A stretch of 5,152 nucleotides of DNA, from NCBI GenBank assembly GCA_020216625.1, contig JAIUYB010000210.1, positions 1 through 5,152 of the forward strand, written 5' to 3'. Positions 1-5,152 of this stretch are shown in pieces. The notes beneath the pieces are model-generated. The model was not told the origin of the DNA. It did not search any database and was given only the letters and a program-made list of their open reading frames with translations. A program made the position numbers and the translations under genes. The DNA is from Desulfarculus sp. (GTDB lineage Bacteria > Desulfobacterota > Desulfarculia > Desulfarculales > Desulfarculaceae). Each line of letters opens with the position of its first letter. Within the stretch, counting starts at the first letter, position 1.

Positions 1-212
1 TGGCGGTCACGGTCCTGGGCCCGCACCTTGGCCCCGGCCGCGCCACGCTGGCTGGCCTGCACCGACTCGCGGGTGCGGGCTTGTTCGCGGACCATCTCGG
101 CCCCGGCCGCCATTTGTTGCTGCTCGCCCACCCGTTGGACCTGCTCCTGCACCCGGCTGACATCGCCGGCCTGCTGGATCACGATGGGTAGGTTGACCGC
201 GCCGTTGCTCAT
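1..212 (-). CDS. Small Gln/Arg/Ala-rich flagellar-cluster protein, unrecognised (partial, 3' end outside window)
   Basis: I do not recognise this gene. Read from an ATG at 210-212, it runs open through 70 complete codons to the window edge, so its C-terminus is missing. A Shine-Dalgarno GGAGG (222-226) lies 9 bases before the ATG, and the gene begins 23 bases after the fliL stop, so co-translation with fliL is likely. The visible protein starts MSNGAVNLPIVIQQ, a short hydrophobic patch. After that it is almost entirely Gln, Arg, Glu, Ala and Gly, with no Cys and no aromatic residue. Such composition suggests a disordered or helical/coiled-coil cytoplasmic protein, with no signal peptide or membrane segment in the visible part. 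A short internal repeat is visible: AAGAEMVREQAR (35-46) against AAGAKVRAQDR (58-68). From general familiarity, small proteins of this character sit near flagellar genes in deltaproteobacteria, but I cannot name a family. The coding call rests on the start signal, frame and context. Confidence 0.72.
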   Translation of the reverse strand, partial: MSNGAVNLPIVIQQAGDVSRVQEQVQRVGEQQQMAAGAEMVREQARTRESVQASQRGAAGAKVRAQDRDR

Positions 213-235
213 CCGCCTTTTCCTCCGTTCGTCAC

Positions 236-1048
236 TCAACCGGTGATGACGAACTCGGTGATAGCGATCTGTTGGACCACCGGCTGGCCCAGGGCGGCGT
301 TGACCGCGTCGCGGATCTGGCCGGCCAGCAGTTGCTTGTTGCGCGCCTGCTCGACCTCCCCCGCCGGCCGGTCACGCAACAGGCGATAGATGGTGTCGCG
401 CAGGAGGATGCGCTTTTCCACCAGCACCTGCTTGCCAGTGCCGTCGCCCAGCTCGGCGGTCACGGTCAGGCGCAGCAGCCGGCCCTCGTCCTTGCCCGTC
501 TTCATCAAAGGCACCAGGAACGGCTCCAGGGGGATGACCAGGGCCTGGGTGGATGGCATCTTCTCCACCACCGCTCCGGAGGGAGGCTTGAGAGCCGGGG
601 CCTTGGCCGCCGGCGGGGCCGGGGTCGGCGCCGGCGAGCGCAGCCAGAGCCAAGTGCCCAGGCCGGAGAGGAGCAGGAGCAGCACCCCCCCGCCCAGGCC
701 GATCCAGAGCCAGGTCCGCGAACGGGGAGCCTCCGGGACCGCGATCTCGGCTATGGGTTCGGGCGCGATTCGCGCGGCGGGGGAAGGGATATCGCCGGAG
801 AGGTCGACTTCGAGTTCGGGGGGGGGCGGCTTGGCGGCCTCCAGCGTGGGCAGGTCGGCCTTGTCCAACTCCACCCGGTCGCTGGTTCGAGCGGCGCCGG
901 AGAAATCCTCCCGGTCCAGGCGACGCTCGATCTCGGCCAGCACGTCCTCGTCGAAGCCCTCGCCCGTGTACTGGGATTGGTCCAGCACCTTGCGGGTGGC
1001 ACCCTCGGGCTCCTGCGAGACCGGCGCTAGCGGTATCTCCGGGCTCAC
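236..1048 (-). CDS. fliL: FliL-type flagellar basal body/stator-associated membrane protein with long N-terminal extension
   Basis: FliL proteins are single-pass inner-membrane proteins that assemble around the stator units and help stabilise or activate torque generation. This 270-residue protein shows the expected membrane segment (about 112-136, WLWIGLGGG then a Leu run), a Pro/Ala-rich linker (138-157) and a periplasmic C-terminal FliL domain (about 168-270). Features matching the family are IPLEPFLVPL, a beta-rich LLRLTVTAEL stretch, the LLRDTIYRLLRD helix and a terminal ITEFVITG strand. It is unusual in length: typical FliL is about 150-190 residues with the membrane segment near the N-terminus. 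Here about 110 acidic, Pro-rich residues come first, including the charged helix FDEDVLAEIERRLDRED (32-48). The start is GTG, chosen because GGGAGG lies just upstream and no other in-frame start exists in the gap to cheY. The reading frame contains a C9 tract. Family assignment is fairly sure; equivalence to the fliM-linked fliL is not, and it may be a paralogue. Confidence 0.85.
   Translation of the reverse strand: MSPEIPLAPVSQEPEGATRKVLDQSQYTGEGFDEDVLAEIERRLDREDFSGAARTSDRVELDKADLPTLEAAKPPPPELEVDLSGDIPSPAARIAPEPIAEIAVPEAPRSRTWLWIGLGGGVLLLLLSGLGTWLWLRSPAPTPAPPAAKAPALKPPSGAVVEKMPSTQALVIPLEPFLVPLMKTGKDEGRLLRLTVTAELGDGTGKQVLVEKRILLRDTIYRLLRDRPAGEVEQARNKQLLAGQIRDAVNAALGQPVVQQIAITEFVITG
685..691 (-). 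repeat. G7 homopolymer within the fliL membrane-segment codons
   Basis: Seven C on the plus strand (G7 in the coding strand) encode the GlyGlyGly of the membrane segment, around residues 119-121. It is a second, shorter slippage-prone run in the same gene, about 130 bases downstream of the C9 tract. Confidence 0.85.
818..826 (-). repeat. C9 homopolymer within fliL coding sequence
   Basis: Nine consecutive G on the plus strand (C9 in the coding strand) form exactly codons 75-77 of fliL, inside the Pro run KPPPPE. It lies upstream of the membrane segment. Loss of one C would shift into a frame with a TAG at 751-753, giving a product of about 98 residues without membrane segment or FliL domain. 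A gain of one C enters a frame that I read as open to a stop at 372. Confidence 0.9.
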
Positions 1049-1052
1049 CTTG

Positions 1053-1058
1053 CCTCCC
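1053..1058 (-). promoter_or_regulatory. Shine-Dalgarno deciding the GTG start of fliL
   Basis: GGGAGG followed by CAAG and then GTG. This is the only good ribosome-binding site near the N-terminus. The reading frame stays open upstream through the whole gap to cheY but holds no ATG, GTG or TTG there, so the GTG at 1046-1048 is the start. Confidence 0.75.
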
Positions 1059-1075
1059 GGCGGGGAACGCCCGCC
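1059..1075 (-). other. GC-rich hairpin abutting the fliL Shine-Dalgarno
   Basis: In the transcript GGCGGG and CCCGCC form a perfect 6-bp stem with a 5-base loop. Its 3' arm ends directly next to the GGGAGG ribosome-binding site. No U-tract follows, so it does not look like an intrinsic terminator. It could be an mRNA stability or processing element or could affect translation; in such GC-rich DNA it could also be chance. Confidence 0.4.
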
Positions 1076-1125
1076 CTGCGCGCGCCTGTCCTCGCGGTCC
1101 GGAAGCTGGACGAGAGTCGGACGCG

Positions 1126-1506
1126 CTAGCCGAAGATCTTCTCGATCTTCTCGCTCAGGGTCTCGGCGGTGAACGGTTTGACGATGTAGTTGCTGACCTT
1201 GGCCTTGACGGCCTCCAGCACGTTCTCCTTCTGCGCCTCGGCCGTGACCATCAGGAAAGGCAGATCCTTGAACTCCTCATGGCTGCGGACCCATTTGAGC
1301 AGCTCCAACCCGCTCATCTTGGGCATGTTCCAGTCGCTGATAACGAAATCGATGCGCTCGGTCTCCAGCTTGCGCACCGCGGTCTCGCCGTCGTCGGCCT
1401 CGACGATGTTCTCGAAGCCCAGCTGACGCAGGATGTTTTTCACGATCCGGCGCATGGTGGAAAAGTCGTCCACCACGAGCACTTTCATTTTGGTGTCCAT
1501 GGCCAT
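1126..1506 (-). CDS. cheY: Chemotaxis response regulator CheY
   Basis: CheY is a single-domain receiver phosphorylated by CheA; CheY-P binds the flagellar switch (FliM/FliN) and changes rotation direction or speed. The 126-residue protein is a complete receiver domain with no output domain. All key residues are present: acidic pair D13/D14, phospho-acceptor D58 in SDWNMP, T88 in MVTAE, Y107 and K110 in VKPF. They correspond to D12/D13, D57, T87, Y106 and K109 of the E. coli protein. The stretch [14 protein letters not shown] is almost identical to E. coli CheY, and the C-terminus EKIEKIFG matches its alpha-5 helix. The first ATG (1504-1506) is preferred over ATGs at codons 3 and 7 because GGAG lies 7 bases ahead of it. 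It starts 20 bases after the sigma-factor stop. No cheZ, cheA or other che gene lies in the window. A dedicated motor regulator is the likely role, but a genome may hold further cheY paralogues. Confidence 0.95.
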   Translation of the reverse strand: MAMDTKMKVLVVDDFSTMRRIVKNILRQLGFENIVEADDGETAVRKLETERIDFVISDWNMPKMSGLELLKWVRSHEEFKDLPFLMVTAEAQKENVLEAVKAKVSNYIVKPFTAETLSEKIEKIFG

Positions 1507-1526
1507 GGGTCATCTCCGGCTTTGCG

Positions 1527-2294
1527 TCAGGCGGCCACCACGTCCCGAAGCCGGGCCCTGAGCCGCAGGATGGCTTTGGTGTGCATCTGGCTGATCCGGG
1601 ACTCGGTGTAGCCCAGGACCTGCCCAATCTCCCTCATGGTCAACTCATCATAATAATACAACGAAACGACGAGTTTTTCCTTCTCTGGCAAACCGCCTAT
1701 CGCCTGGGCCACCTGGCCGCGCAATTCGGCCAGCCCCAGGCGGGCCAGGGGGTCCTCGCCGTCCTCGCGGCCCAGGGCCGCCAAAACCTGCTCGGCGTCC
1801 AGATGGCCTAGCAAAGGGTTGTCCGGGTCGTCAAGGCTCAACAGGTTGACTCCCTTAACTTCATCCAGCAAGCCGTAGAATTCTTCAAGCTCCAGTTTCA
1901 GCTCGCCCGCCACTTCCTCATCGTCCGGCTCCCGGCCCAGGCGGTGTTGAAGCCGTTGGTAGACATCCTCCAACTGGCTGCCCTTCTTGCGCACGCTGCG
2001 CGGCACCCAGTCCATGGCCCGCAATTCGTCCAGGATCGCGCCCCGGATGCGAAATTCGGCGTAGGTCTTGAACTTTACGTTCTGCTCGGGGTCGAATTTG
2101 TCCACCGCGTCGATCAGCCCCAGCACCCCGGCGCTATAGAGATCGTCCAGAGGCACGTGGGCCGGCAGGCGCATGGCGATGCGTCCGGCCACATAGCGGA
2201 TCAGCGGGGTGTGCTCCAGGATGAGCGCCTCCCGCTGTTCGGCAGCCAGGGTGGTCCGCCCAACACCACTATGCTTTCCGCCGTATCCGTTCAT
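1527..2294 (-). CDS. fliA: RNA polymerase sigma factor for flagellar operons (sigma-28, FliA/WhiG family)
   Basis: FliA directs RNA polymerase to late flagellar and chemotaxis promoters and is usually held inactive by anti-sigma FlgM until the hook is complete. The 255-residue length fits the family. Sigma region 2 spans about 25-97, with the core-binding and -10 recognition stretch DDLYSAGVLGLIDAVDKFDP (50-69) and YAEFRIRGAILDELRAMDW (78-96). Next come the typical VPRSVRKK (97-104) and region 3 (about 105-145). Region 4 has LPEKEKLVVSLYYYDELTM followed by the helix-turn-helix MREIGQVLGYTESRISQMH (220-238). There is no region 1, as expected for this group. It lies 52 bases after flhG and 20 before cheY. 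The ATG has only a weak ribosome-binding site (GGGCAGG close by), but no alternative in-frame start exists upstream before the flhG end, and starts further down would cut into region 2. No FlgM gene is in the window. Confidence 0.93.
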   Translation of the reverse strand: MNGYGGKHSGVGRTTLAAEQREALILEHTPLIRYVAGRIAMRLPAHVPLDDLYSAGVLGLIDAVDKFDPEQNVKFKTYAEFRIRGAILDELRAMDWVPRSVRKKGSQLEDVYQRLQHRLGREPDDEEVAGELKLELEEFYGLLDEVKGVNLLSLDDPDNPLLGHLDAEQVLAALGREDGEDPLARLGLAELRGQVAQAIGGLPEKEKLVVSLYYYDELTMREIGQVLGYTESRISQMHTKAILRLRARLRDVVAA

Positions 2295-2346
2295 GGCCTG
2301 CCCAGATTGTCGCCCCCCGCCTTGGCATGGACCCAGCCATTGGATG

Positions 2347-3213
2347 TTACGACATATCCACCAACCTACGCCAGAAGAACTTAATGCTGCCCGCCGAAGG
2401 ATCGGCCGGAGTGGCCAGCAACCGTTTGGCCAGATTGACGATTCCCTTGGCCGCCGCCGAGTTGGGGTGACTGAGCAGCAGGGGCTTTTGCAGGACCACC
2501 GAACGGCTCACCGCCGGGTCGCTGGGCACGAAACCCAGGTAGTCGATGCTTAGACCGCCCAAAAAGTGGTCGGCGGCCATGGCCAGCTTGCGGAAAACGC
2601 CCTTGGCCTCGGCCTCGTTTTTGACGTTGTTGACCACCAGCTTGAAGTTGCGCTCCTGGTGCTGGGTGTAGAGCACCTTGATCAGGGCGTAGGCGTCGGT
2701 GAGGCTGGTGGGCTCGCCGGTGGCCACCACCAGGCGGTCCTGGGCGGCGGTGTTGAAGTACAACACCATGTCGCTGATGCCGGCCGCGGTGTCGATGAGC
2801 ACCAGGTCCACTTCCAGGTCGAAGTCTTCCAACTCCTGGAGAATCATCATCTTCTCGTCGTTGGTCAGGTTGGACAGCTCGCTTACGCCGCTGGCTGCCG
2901 GCAGGATCAGAACACCCTCCGGCCCCTCCACCAGGACTTCCTTTAGGCTCTTGCGTCCGCTGAGCACGTCGCTGATGGTGAATTCCGGGGCCAGGCCCAG
3001 AACCACGTCCACGTTGGCCAGACCCAGATCGGCGTCGATCACCAAGACCTTGCGCCCCAGCCGCGCGCAGGCCAGGGCCAGGTTGACCACCAGGTTGGTC
3101 TTGCCCACCCCGCCCTTGCCGCTGGTCACCGCCAGGGTGCGCAAGGGGACTGCCGGGGCCTTGTTCAGGCGCTTGAGCGCCGCCAGCCGGCGCAGGGATT
3201 GGGCTTGGTCCAT
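2347..3213 (-). CDS. flhG: FlhG (FleN/YlxH), MinD-type ATPase controlling flagellar number
   Basis: FlhG is a deviant-Walker ParA/MinD-family ATPase that dimerises on ATP, binds the membrane and stimulates the GTPase of FlhF, limiting flagellar number. This 288-residue protein has the full family architecture. The N-terminal FlhF-activating segment DQAQSLRRLAAL (2-13) matches the conserved DQAxxLR motif. The deviant Walker A is SGKGGVGKTN (31-40) with signature lysine K33. Then come VIDADLGLANVDVVLGL (58-74), switch II DTAAGISD (141-148), and the helical NNVKNEAEA region near the nucleotide base. The C-terminus SIKFFWRRLVDMS (276-288) is an amphipathic, basic/aromatic helix like the MinD-type membrane-targeting sequence. 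The ATG is preceded by a perfect AAGGAGG (3219-3225) with 5-base spacing. The gene follows flhF after an 84-base gap that contains a hairpin. Adjacent flhF supports the pair's joint role in flagellar placement. A plain MinD is unlikely given the DQA motif and context. Confidence 0.95.
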   Translation of the reverse strand: MDQAQSLRRLAALKRLNKAPAVPLRTLAVTSGKGGVGKTNLVVNLALACARLGRKVLVIDADLGLANVDVVLGLAPEFTISDVLSGRKSLKEVLVEGPEGVLILPAASGVSELSNLTNDEKMMILQELEDFDLEVDLVLIDTAAGISDMVLYFNTAAQDRLVVATGEPTSLTDAYALIKVLYTQHQERNFKLVVNNVKNEAEAKGVFRKLAMAADHFLGGLSIDYLGFVPSDPAVSRSVVLQKPLLLSHPNSAAAKGIVNLAKRLLATPADPSAGSIKFFWRRLVDMS

Positions 3214-3218
3214 CGAGC

Positions 3219-3225
3219 CCTCCTT
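3219..3225 (-). promoter_or_regulatory. Consensus Shine-Dalgarno of flhG
   Basis: A perfect AAGGAGG lies 5 bases before the flhG ATG, the strongest ribosome-binding site in the window. Its last two G belong to a GGGCTC that could pair with an upstream GAGCCC arm of the nearby hairpin. Confidence 0.85.
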
Positions 3226-3239
3226 GTATCCTCGGGTCC

Positions 3240-3256
3240 GGAGCCCGGGGGGCTCC
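3240..3256 (-). other. GC-rich hairpin in the flhF-flhG gap
   Basis: In the transcript GGAGCCC and GGGCTCC make a perfect 7-bp stem with a 3-base loop. It stands 14 bases upstream of the flhG Shine-Dalgarno and about 40 bases after the flhF stop. No U-run follows on the minus strand, so it is not a canonical terminator. It may be an mRNA stability or processing point, or part of translational control of flhG. Confidence 0.45.
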
Positions 3257-3297
3257 TTTCGGGGAAAACGTTGTGTTTGCGATCCGCCTGGCCGCGC

Positions 3298-4401
3298 CTA
3301 GACCGCCACCTGGGGCTCGCCCCGGGGAGGCATCAGCCGGCGGGCCAGCCCCTCGCGGGTGGCGGTCTCTAGATCATCGGGCACCCGCTGGCCGCAGGTC
3401 AGATAGCTCACCGGCCAGCCGCTGTGCACCACTTGGTTCAGAATCACGCCATAGGCGCTGGTCTCGTCCAGCTTGGTGAAGATCAGGCTCTGGGGCGCGA
3501 AACAGCCGAAGCTTTCCAGGGTGGCCTTGAGGTCCGCGTCCCGGGTGGGACAAGCCAGCACCAGGTGGCAGACCGTCTCCGGCACCGCGGCCAGGATGGC
3601 GCGCAGCTCCGCCAGGTTGCCCTGGTCCCGGGGCGAGCGCCCCACCGTGTCCACCAGGATCAGGTCCGCCTCGGCCAGCTCGGCCACCGCCCGGGCGTAC
3701 TCCTCGCCGTTGGCCGCCACCTTGGTTTCGAGGTCCATGATCCGGCCGTAGACCATCAGCTGCTCGGCGGCGGCGATGCGGAAGGTGTCCAGGGTGATCA
3801 GCCCCACCCGCAGCCGATGTTTGAGGGCATGGCTGGCGGCCAGCTTGGCCACGGTGGTGGTTTTGCCCACCCCGGTGGGGCCCACCAGGGCCCAGACCAG
3901 GGGCCGGGCCTGGCCCGGGCCGGGTCCCGGATAGACGTTTAGCATCTTTTTCAGGCGGATGGCCAGGCGACCCAGCAGATTGCCGCCACCGGGCCCGGCC
4001 AGGTCGTCAAGGAGCTGGGCGATCAGGCCCGGGGCCACCTCCTGTTGGCGCAGGTGGTGAAACAGGGGAGCCACCTCGGGCCGGCCGGCGAACTCCTGGG
4101 TGGCCTCGCTCAGCACCAGATGCCTGGCCACCATCTGTCCCAGGTCCCGCACCTGGCGGGTCAGCTCGGCCAGATCGCCGGCCCCCTTGGCCTGCTCCGG
4201 GGTCATGGTCTCGGCCCCGGGCGGGGCGGACGGGGCCTGGTCCCGCTCCCGGGCCAAACCGGGTTCCACGGCGGCGGTGATTTCCACCCCGCCGCCAGCC
4301 AGGCGCCCGGTGGCCAGGATCACCGCGTCCGGCCCAAGGGCCTTGCGCACTTCGCGCATGGCCTGGGTCATGTCTGGGGCGGTGAAGCGCTTGACTTTCA
4401 T
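3298..4401 (-). CDS. flhF: FlhF, SRP-type GTPase for flagellar placement
   Basis: FlhF is a GTPase of the SRP group (relatives Ffh and FtsY) that marks the site, usually a cell pole, where the flagellar base assembles. It dimerises with GTP and is switched off by FlhG. This 367-residue protein begins with the conserved B-domain start MKVKRFTAPDMTQAMREV and a REVRKALGPDAVILAT helix/strand unit (1-45). A variable Pro/Ala linker follows (about 46-75), then a helical N domain (about 76-160) and the NG GTPase domain (about 165-360). GTPase motifs are G1 GPTGVGKTT (174-182), the SRP-specific DTFRIAAAEQL (205-215), G3 DTVGRSP (251-257) and G4 TKLDET (309-314). Length is at the compact end of the family. 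The ATG is supported by GAGGTGA (4409-4415) with a 7-base spacer. That site lies in the 18-base gap after the flhA stop, so translational coupling to flhA is plausible. Identification is firm. Confidence 0.96.
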   Translation of the reverse strand: MKVKRFTAPDMTQAMREVRKALGPDAVILATGRLAGGGVEITAAVEPGLARERDQAPSAPPGAETMTPEQAKGAGDLAELTRQVRDLGQMVARHLVLSEATQEFAGRPEVAPLFHHLRQQEVAPGLIAQLLDDLAGPGGGNLLGRLAIRLKKMLNVYPGPGPGQARPLVWALVGPTGVGKTTTVAKLAASHALKHRLRVGLITLDTFRIAAAEQLMVYGRIMDLETKVAANGEEYARAVAELAEADLILVDTVGRSPRDQGNLAELRAILAAVPETVCHLVLACPTRDADLKATLESFGCFAPQSLIFTKLDETSAYGVILNQVVHSGWPVSYLTCGQRVPDDLETATREGLARRLMPPRGEPQVAV

Positions 4402-4419
4402 GGTTGCGTCACCTCGCTG

Positions 4420-5152
4420 TTATCCGCCCAACTTCACGGCGCCCACGCCGTGGACGTTGAGATCGCTTACCAGCTCGTTGTGGCTTAACACCGCCAGGCT
4501 GGGCACGAACCGCTCCACGATGCGGCGGAAGTGGCGCCGCACCACCGGCGAGCAGAGCACCACCGGCGGCTGGCCCAGGCCGGCGAAACGCTCCACCTGC
4601 TTGTTCAAGCCCGCGACGATCTTCTGCACCTTGGTGGGATCCACCGACAGGAATACCCCATGGTCGGTCTGCTGAATGCCGGCGGTGATGATGTCCTCCA
4701 CCGAGGGATCCAGGGTCATGACGTGCAGGTCGCGCACCCCTGGGCCCAACAGGGCCTTCAAGATGCTGCGGTTGAGCTTCTGGCGGCAGTACTCGGTGAG
4801 CACGTCCGGGTCCTTGGTCAGGGTGGAGTGGTCGCAGAGTGTCTCGGCGATGGTCAACAGGTCGCGCACGCTGACCCGCTCGCGCAGAAGGTTTTGCAGC
4901 ACCTTCTGCACCGCCCCCAGACTGAGCTGGTGCAGGAGTTCCTCCACCACCTTGGGCGATGTCTTCTGCAGGTTGTCCAAGAGACGTTGGGTCTCCTGGC
5001 GGCCCAGGAGTTCGTCGGAGTGGCTCTTGATCACCTCGGTGAGGTGAGTGGCCACCACCGTGGAGAGGTCCACCACCGAGTAGCCGGCGAACTGGGCCTC
5101 CTCGCGCCGGCTGGCCGGGATCCAGACCGCCGGCAGGTTGAAGGCCGGCTCC
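4420..5152 (-). CDS. flhA: FlhA, flagellar type III export gate protein (C-terminal part, 5' end outside window)
   Basis: FlhA is the major membrane component of the flagellar type III export apparatus; its large cytoplasmic domain docks chaperone-substrate complexes and the FliI/FliJ ATPase parts. Only the last 243 codons are present, about the final third of a protein usually near 690-700 residues. The membrane part lies outside the window. The sequence enters in frame at the edge with EPAFNLPAVWI, then EEAQFAGYSVVDLSTVVATH, TEVIKSHSDELLGRQETQ, LSLGAVQKVLQNLLRERVSV, IAETLCDH, LTEYCRQKLNRSI and the terminal VPSLAVLSHNEL. These are characteristic of the FlhA cytoplasmic domain. The ATG at 5074-5076 is internal, not a start: the conserved sequence continues upstream to the edge without a stop. 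The virulence relatives (SctV/InvA) are less likely given flhF directly downstream. The TAA stop is followed within a few bases by the flhF ribosome-binding site. Confidence 0.96.
   Translation of the reverse strand, partial: EPAFNLPAVWIPASRREEAQFAGYSVVDLSTVVATHLTEVIKSHSDELLGRQETQRLLDNLQKTSPKVVEELLHQLSLGAVQKVLQNLLRERVSVRDLLTIAETLCDHSTLTKDPDVLTEYCRQKLNRSILKALLGPGVRDLHVMTLDPSVEDIITAGIQQTDHGVFLSVDPTKVQKIVAGLNKQVERFAGLGQPPVVLCSPVVRRHFRRIVERFVPSLAVLSHNELVSDLNVHGVGAVKLGG

Noticed and set aside
30..110. 12-base direct repeat (ggccccggccgc at 30-41 and 99-110).
   Set aside because: It reflects the repeated AAGA residues of the small protein and common Ala/Gly codons, not a mobile or attachment site; noted only as part of the protein's internal repeat.
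251..257. FlhF residues 251-257 (coordinates given as protein residues): DTVGRSP rather than the DTAGR of Ffh/FtsY.
   Set aside because: A Val at this place is also seen in other FlhF proteins, so it is not a defect of the GTPase.
1135..1152. Perfect tandem 9-base repeat (GATCTTCTC twice).
   Set aside because: It encodes the EKIEKI of the CheY C-terminal helix, a normal sequence for that family, and is only two units long.
272..1172. Long plus-strand open frames (252 and 260 codons) lying antisense to fliL.
   Set aside because: They are mirror frames of a GC-rich gene. Their products are low-complexity (Arg/Gly/Ser/Gln-rich) with no recognisable domain, while the minus-strand frame encodes a clear FliL with membrane segment and ribosome-binding site.
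2269..2340. 23-codon frame (ATG at 2338-2340) between flhG and fliA, overlapping the fliA start; a possible leader peptide.
   Set aside because: It has no ribosome-binding site and no regulatory codon run, and short frames of this size are expected by chance.
3214..3297. Possible promoter in the flhF-flhG gap, with GATACA as a -10-like element.
   Set aside because: No -35 lies at proper spacing, and there is no sigma-54 (GG...GC) or sigma-28 type pair either. The A/G-rich stretch is explained by the Shine-Dalgarno region.
2699..3301. 200-codon plus-strand open frame opposite flhG.
   Set aside because: It overlaps a full FlhG with all motifs, and its Ser/Arg/Thr-rich translation resembles no known protein. 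It is typical antisense openness in high-G+C DNA.

Overview
The window is one strand-consistent block of a flagellar/motility cluster, with every gene on the minus strand. It probably comes from a high-G+C Gram-negative bacterium of the Desulfobacterota (former Deltaproteobacteria) type. This placement is inference from protein character and gene order: flhA-flhF-flhG-fliA-cheY also occurs in polarly flagellated gammaproteobacteria, but there cheY is normally followed by cheZ/cheA. Here it is followed by a fliL-type gene and a small glutamine-rich protein.

Layout in transcription order (high to low coordinates): the C-terminal third of FlhA, export gate (4420-5152, cut by the window edge); FlhF, SRP-type GTPase (3298-4401); FlhG, MinD-type ATPase (2347-3213); a sigma-28/FliA-type sigma factor (1527-2294); CheY (1126-1506); a FliL-type membrane protein with an unusually long cytoplasmic N-terminus (236-1048, GTG start); and the first 70 codons of an unrecognised small Gln/Arg/Ala-rich protein (1-212, cut by the window edge). 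The gaps are 18, 84, 52, 20, 77 and 23 bases. I see no convincing promoter or intrinsic terminator in any of them, so the simplest reading is a single operon. The two longest gaps (upstream of flhG and of fliL) each hold a GC-rich hairpin without a U-tract, close to the Shine-Dalgarno sequence.

How the genes work together: FlhA is the export gate through which flagellar subunits leave the cell. FlhF and FlhG set where and how many flagella are built, which suggests a polar flagellum. The sigma factor should direct the late (filament/chemotaxis) genes. CheY-P binds the motor switch to control rotation, and FliL sits at the stator/basal body.

No stretch over 300 bases lacks a gene. There is no RNA gene, mobile element or CRISPR. 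I did not find an exotic undescribed system. The least ordinary parts are at the low-coordinate end: the extended FliL with a C9 homopolymer in its coding sequence, and the small Gln-rich protein after it.
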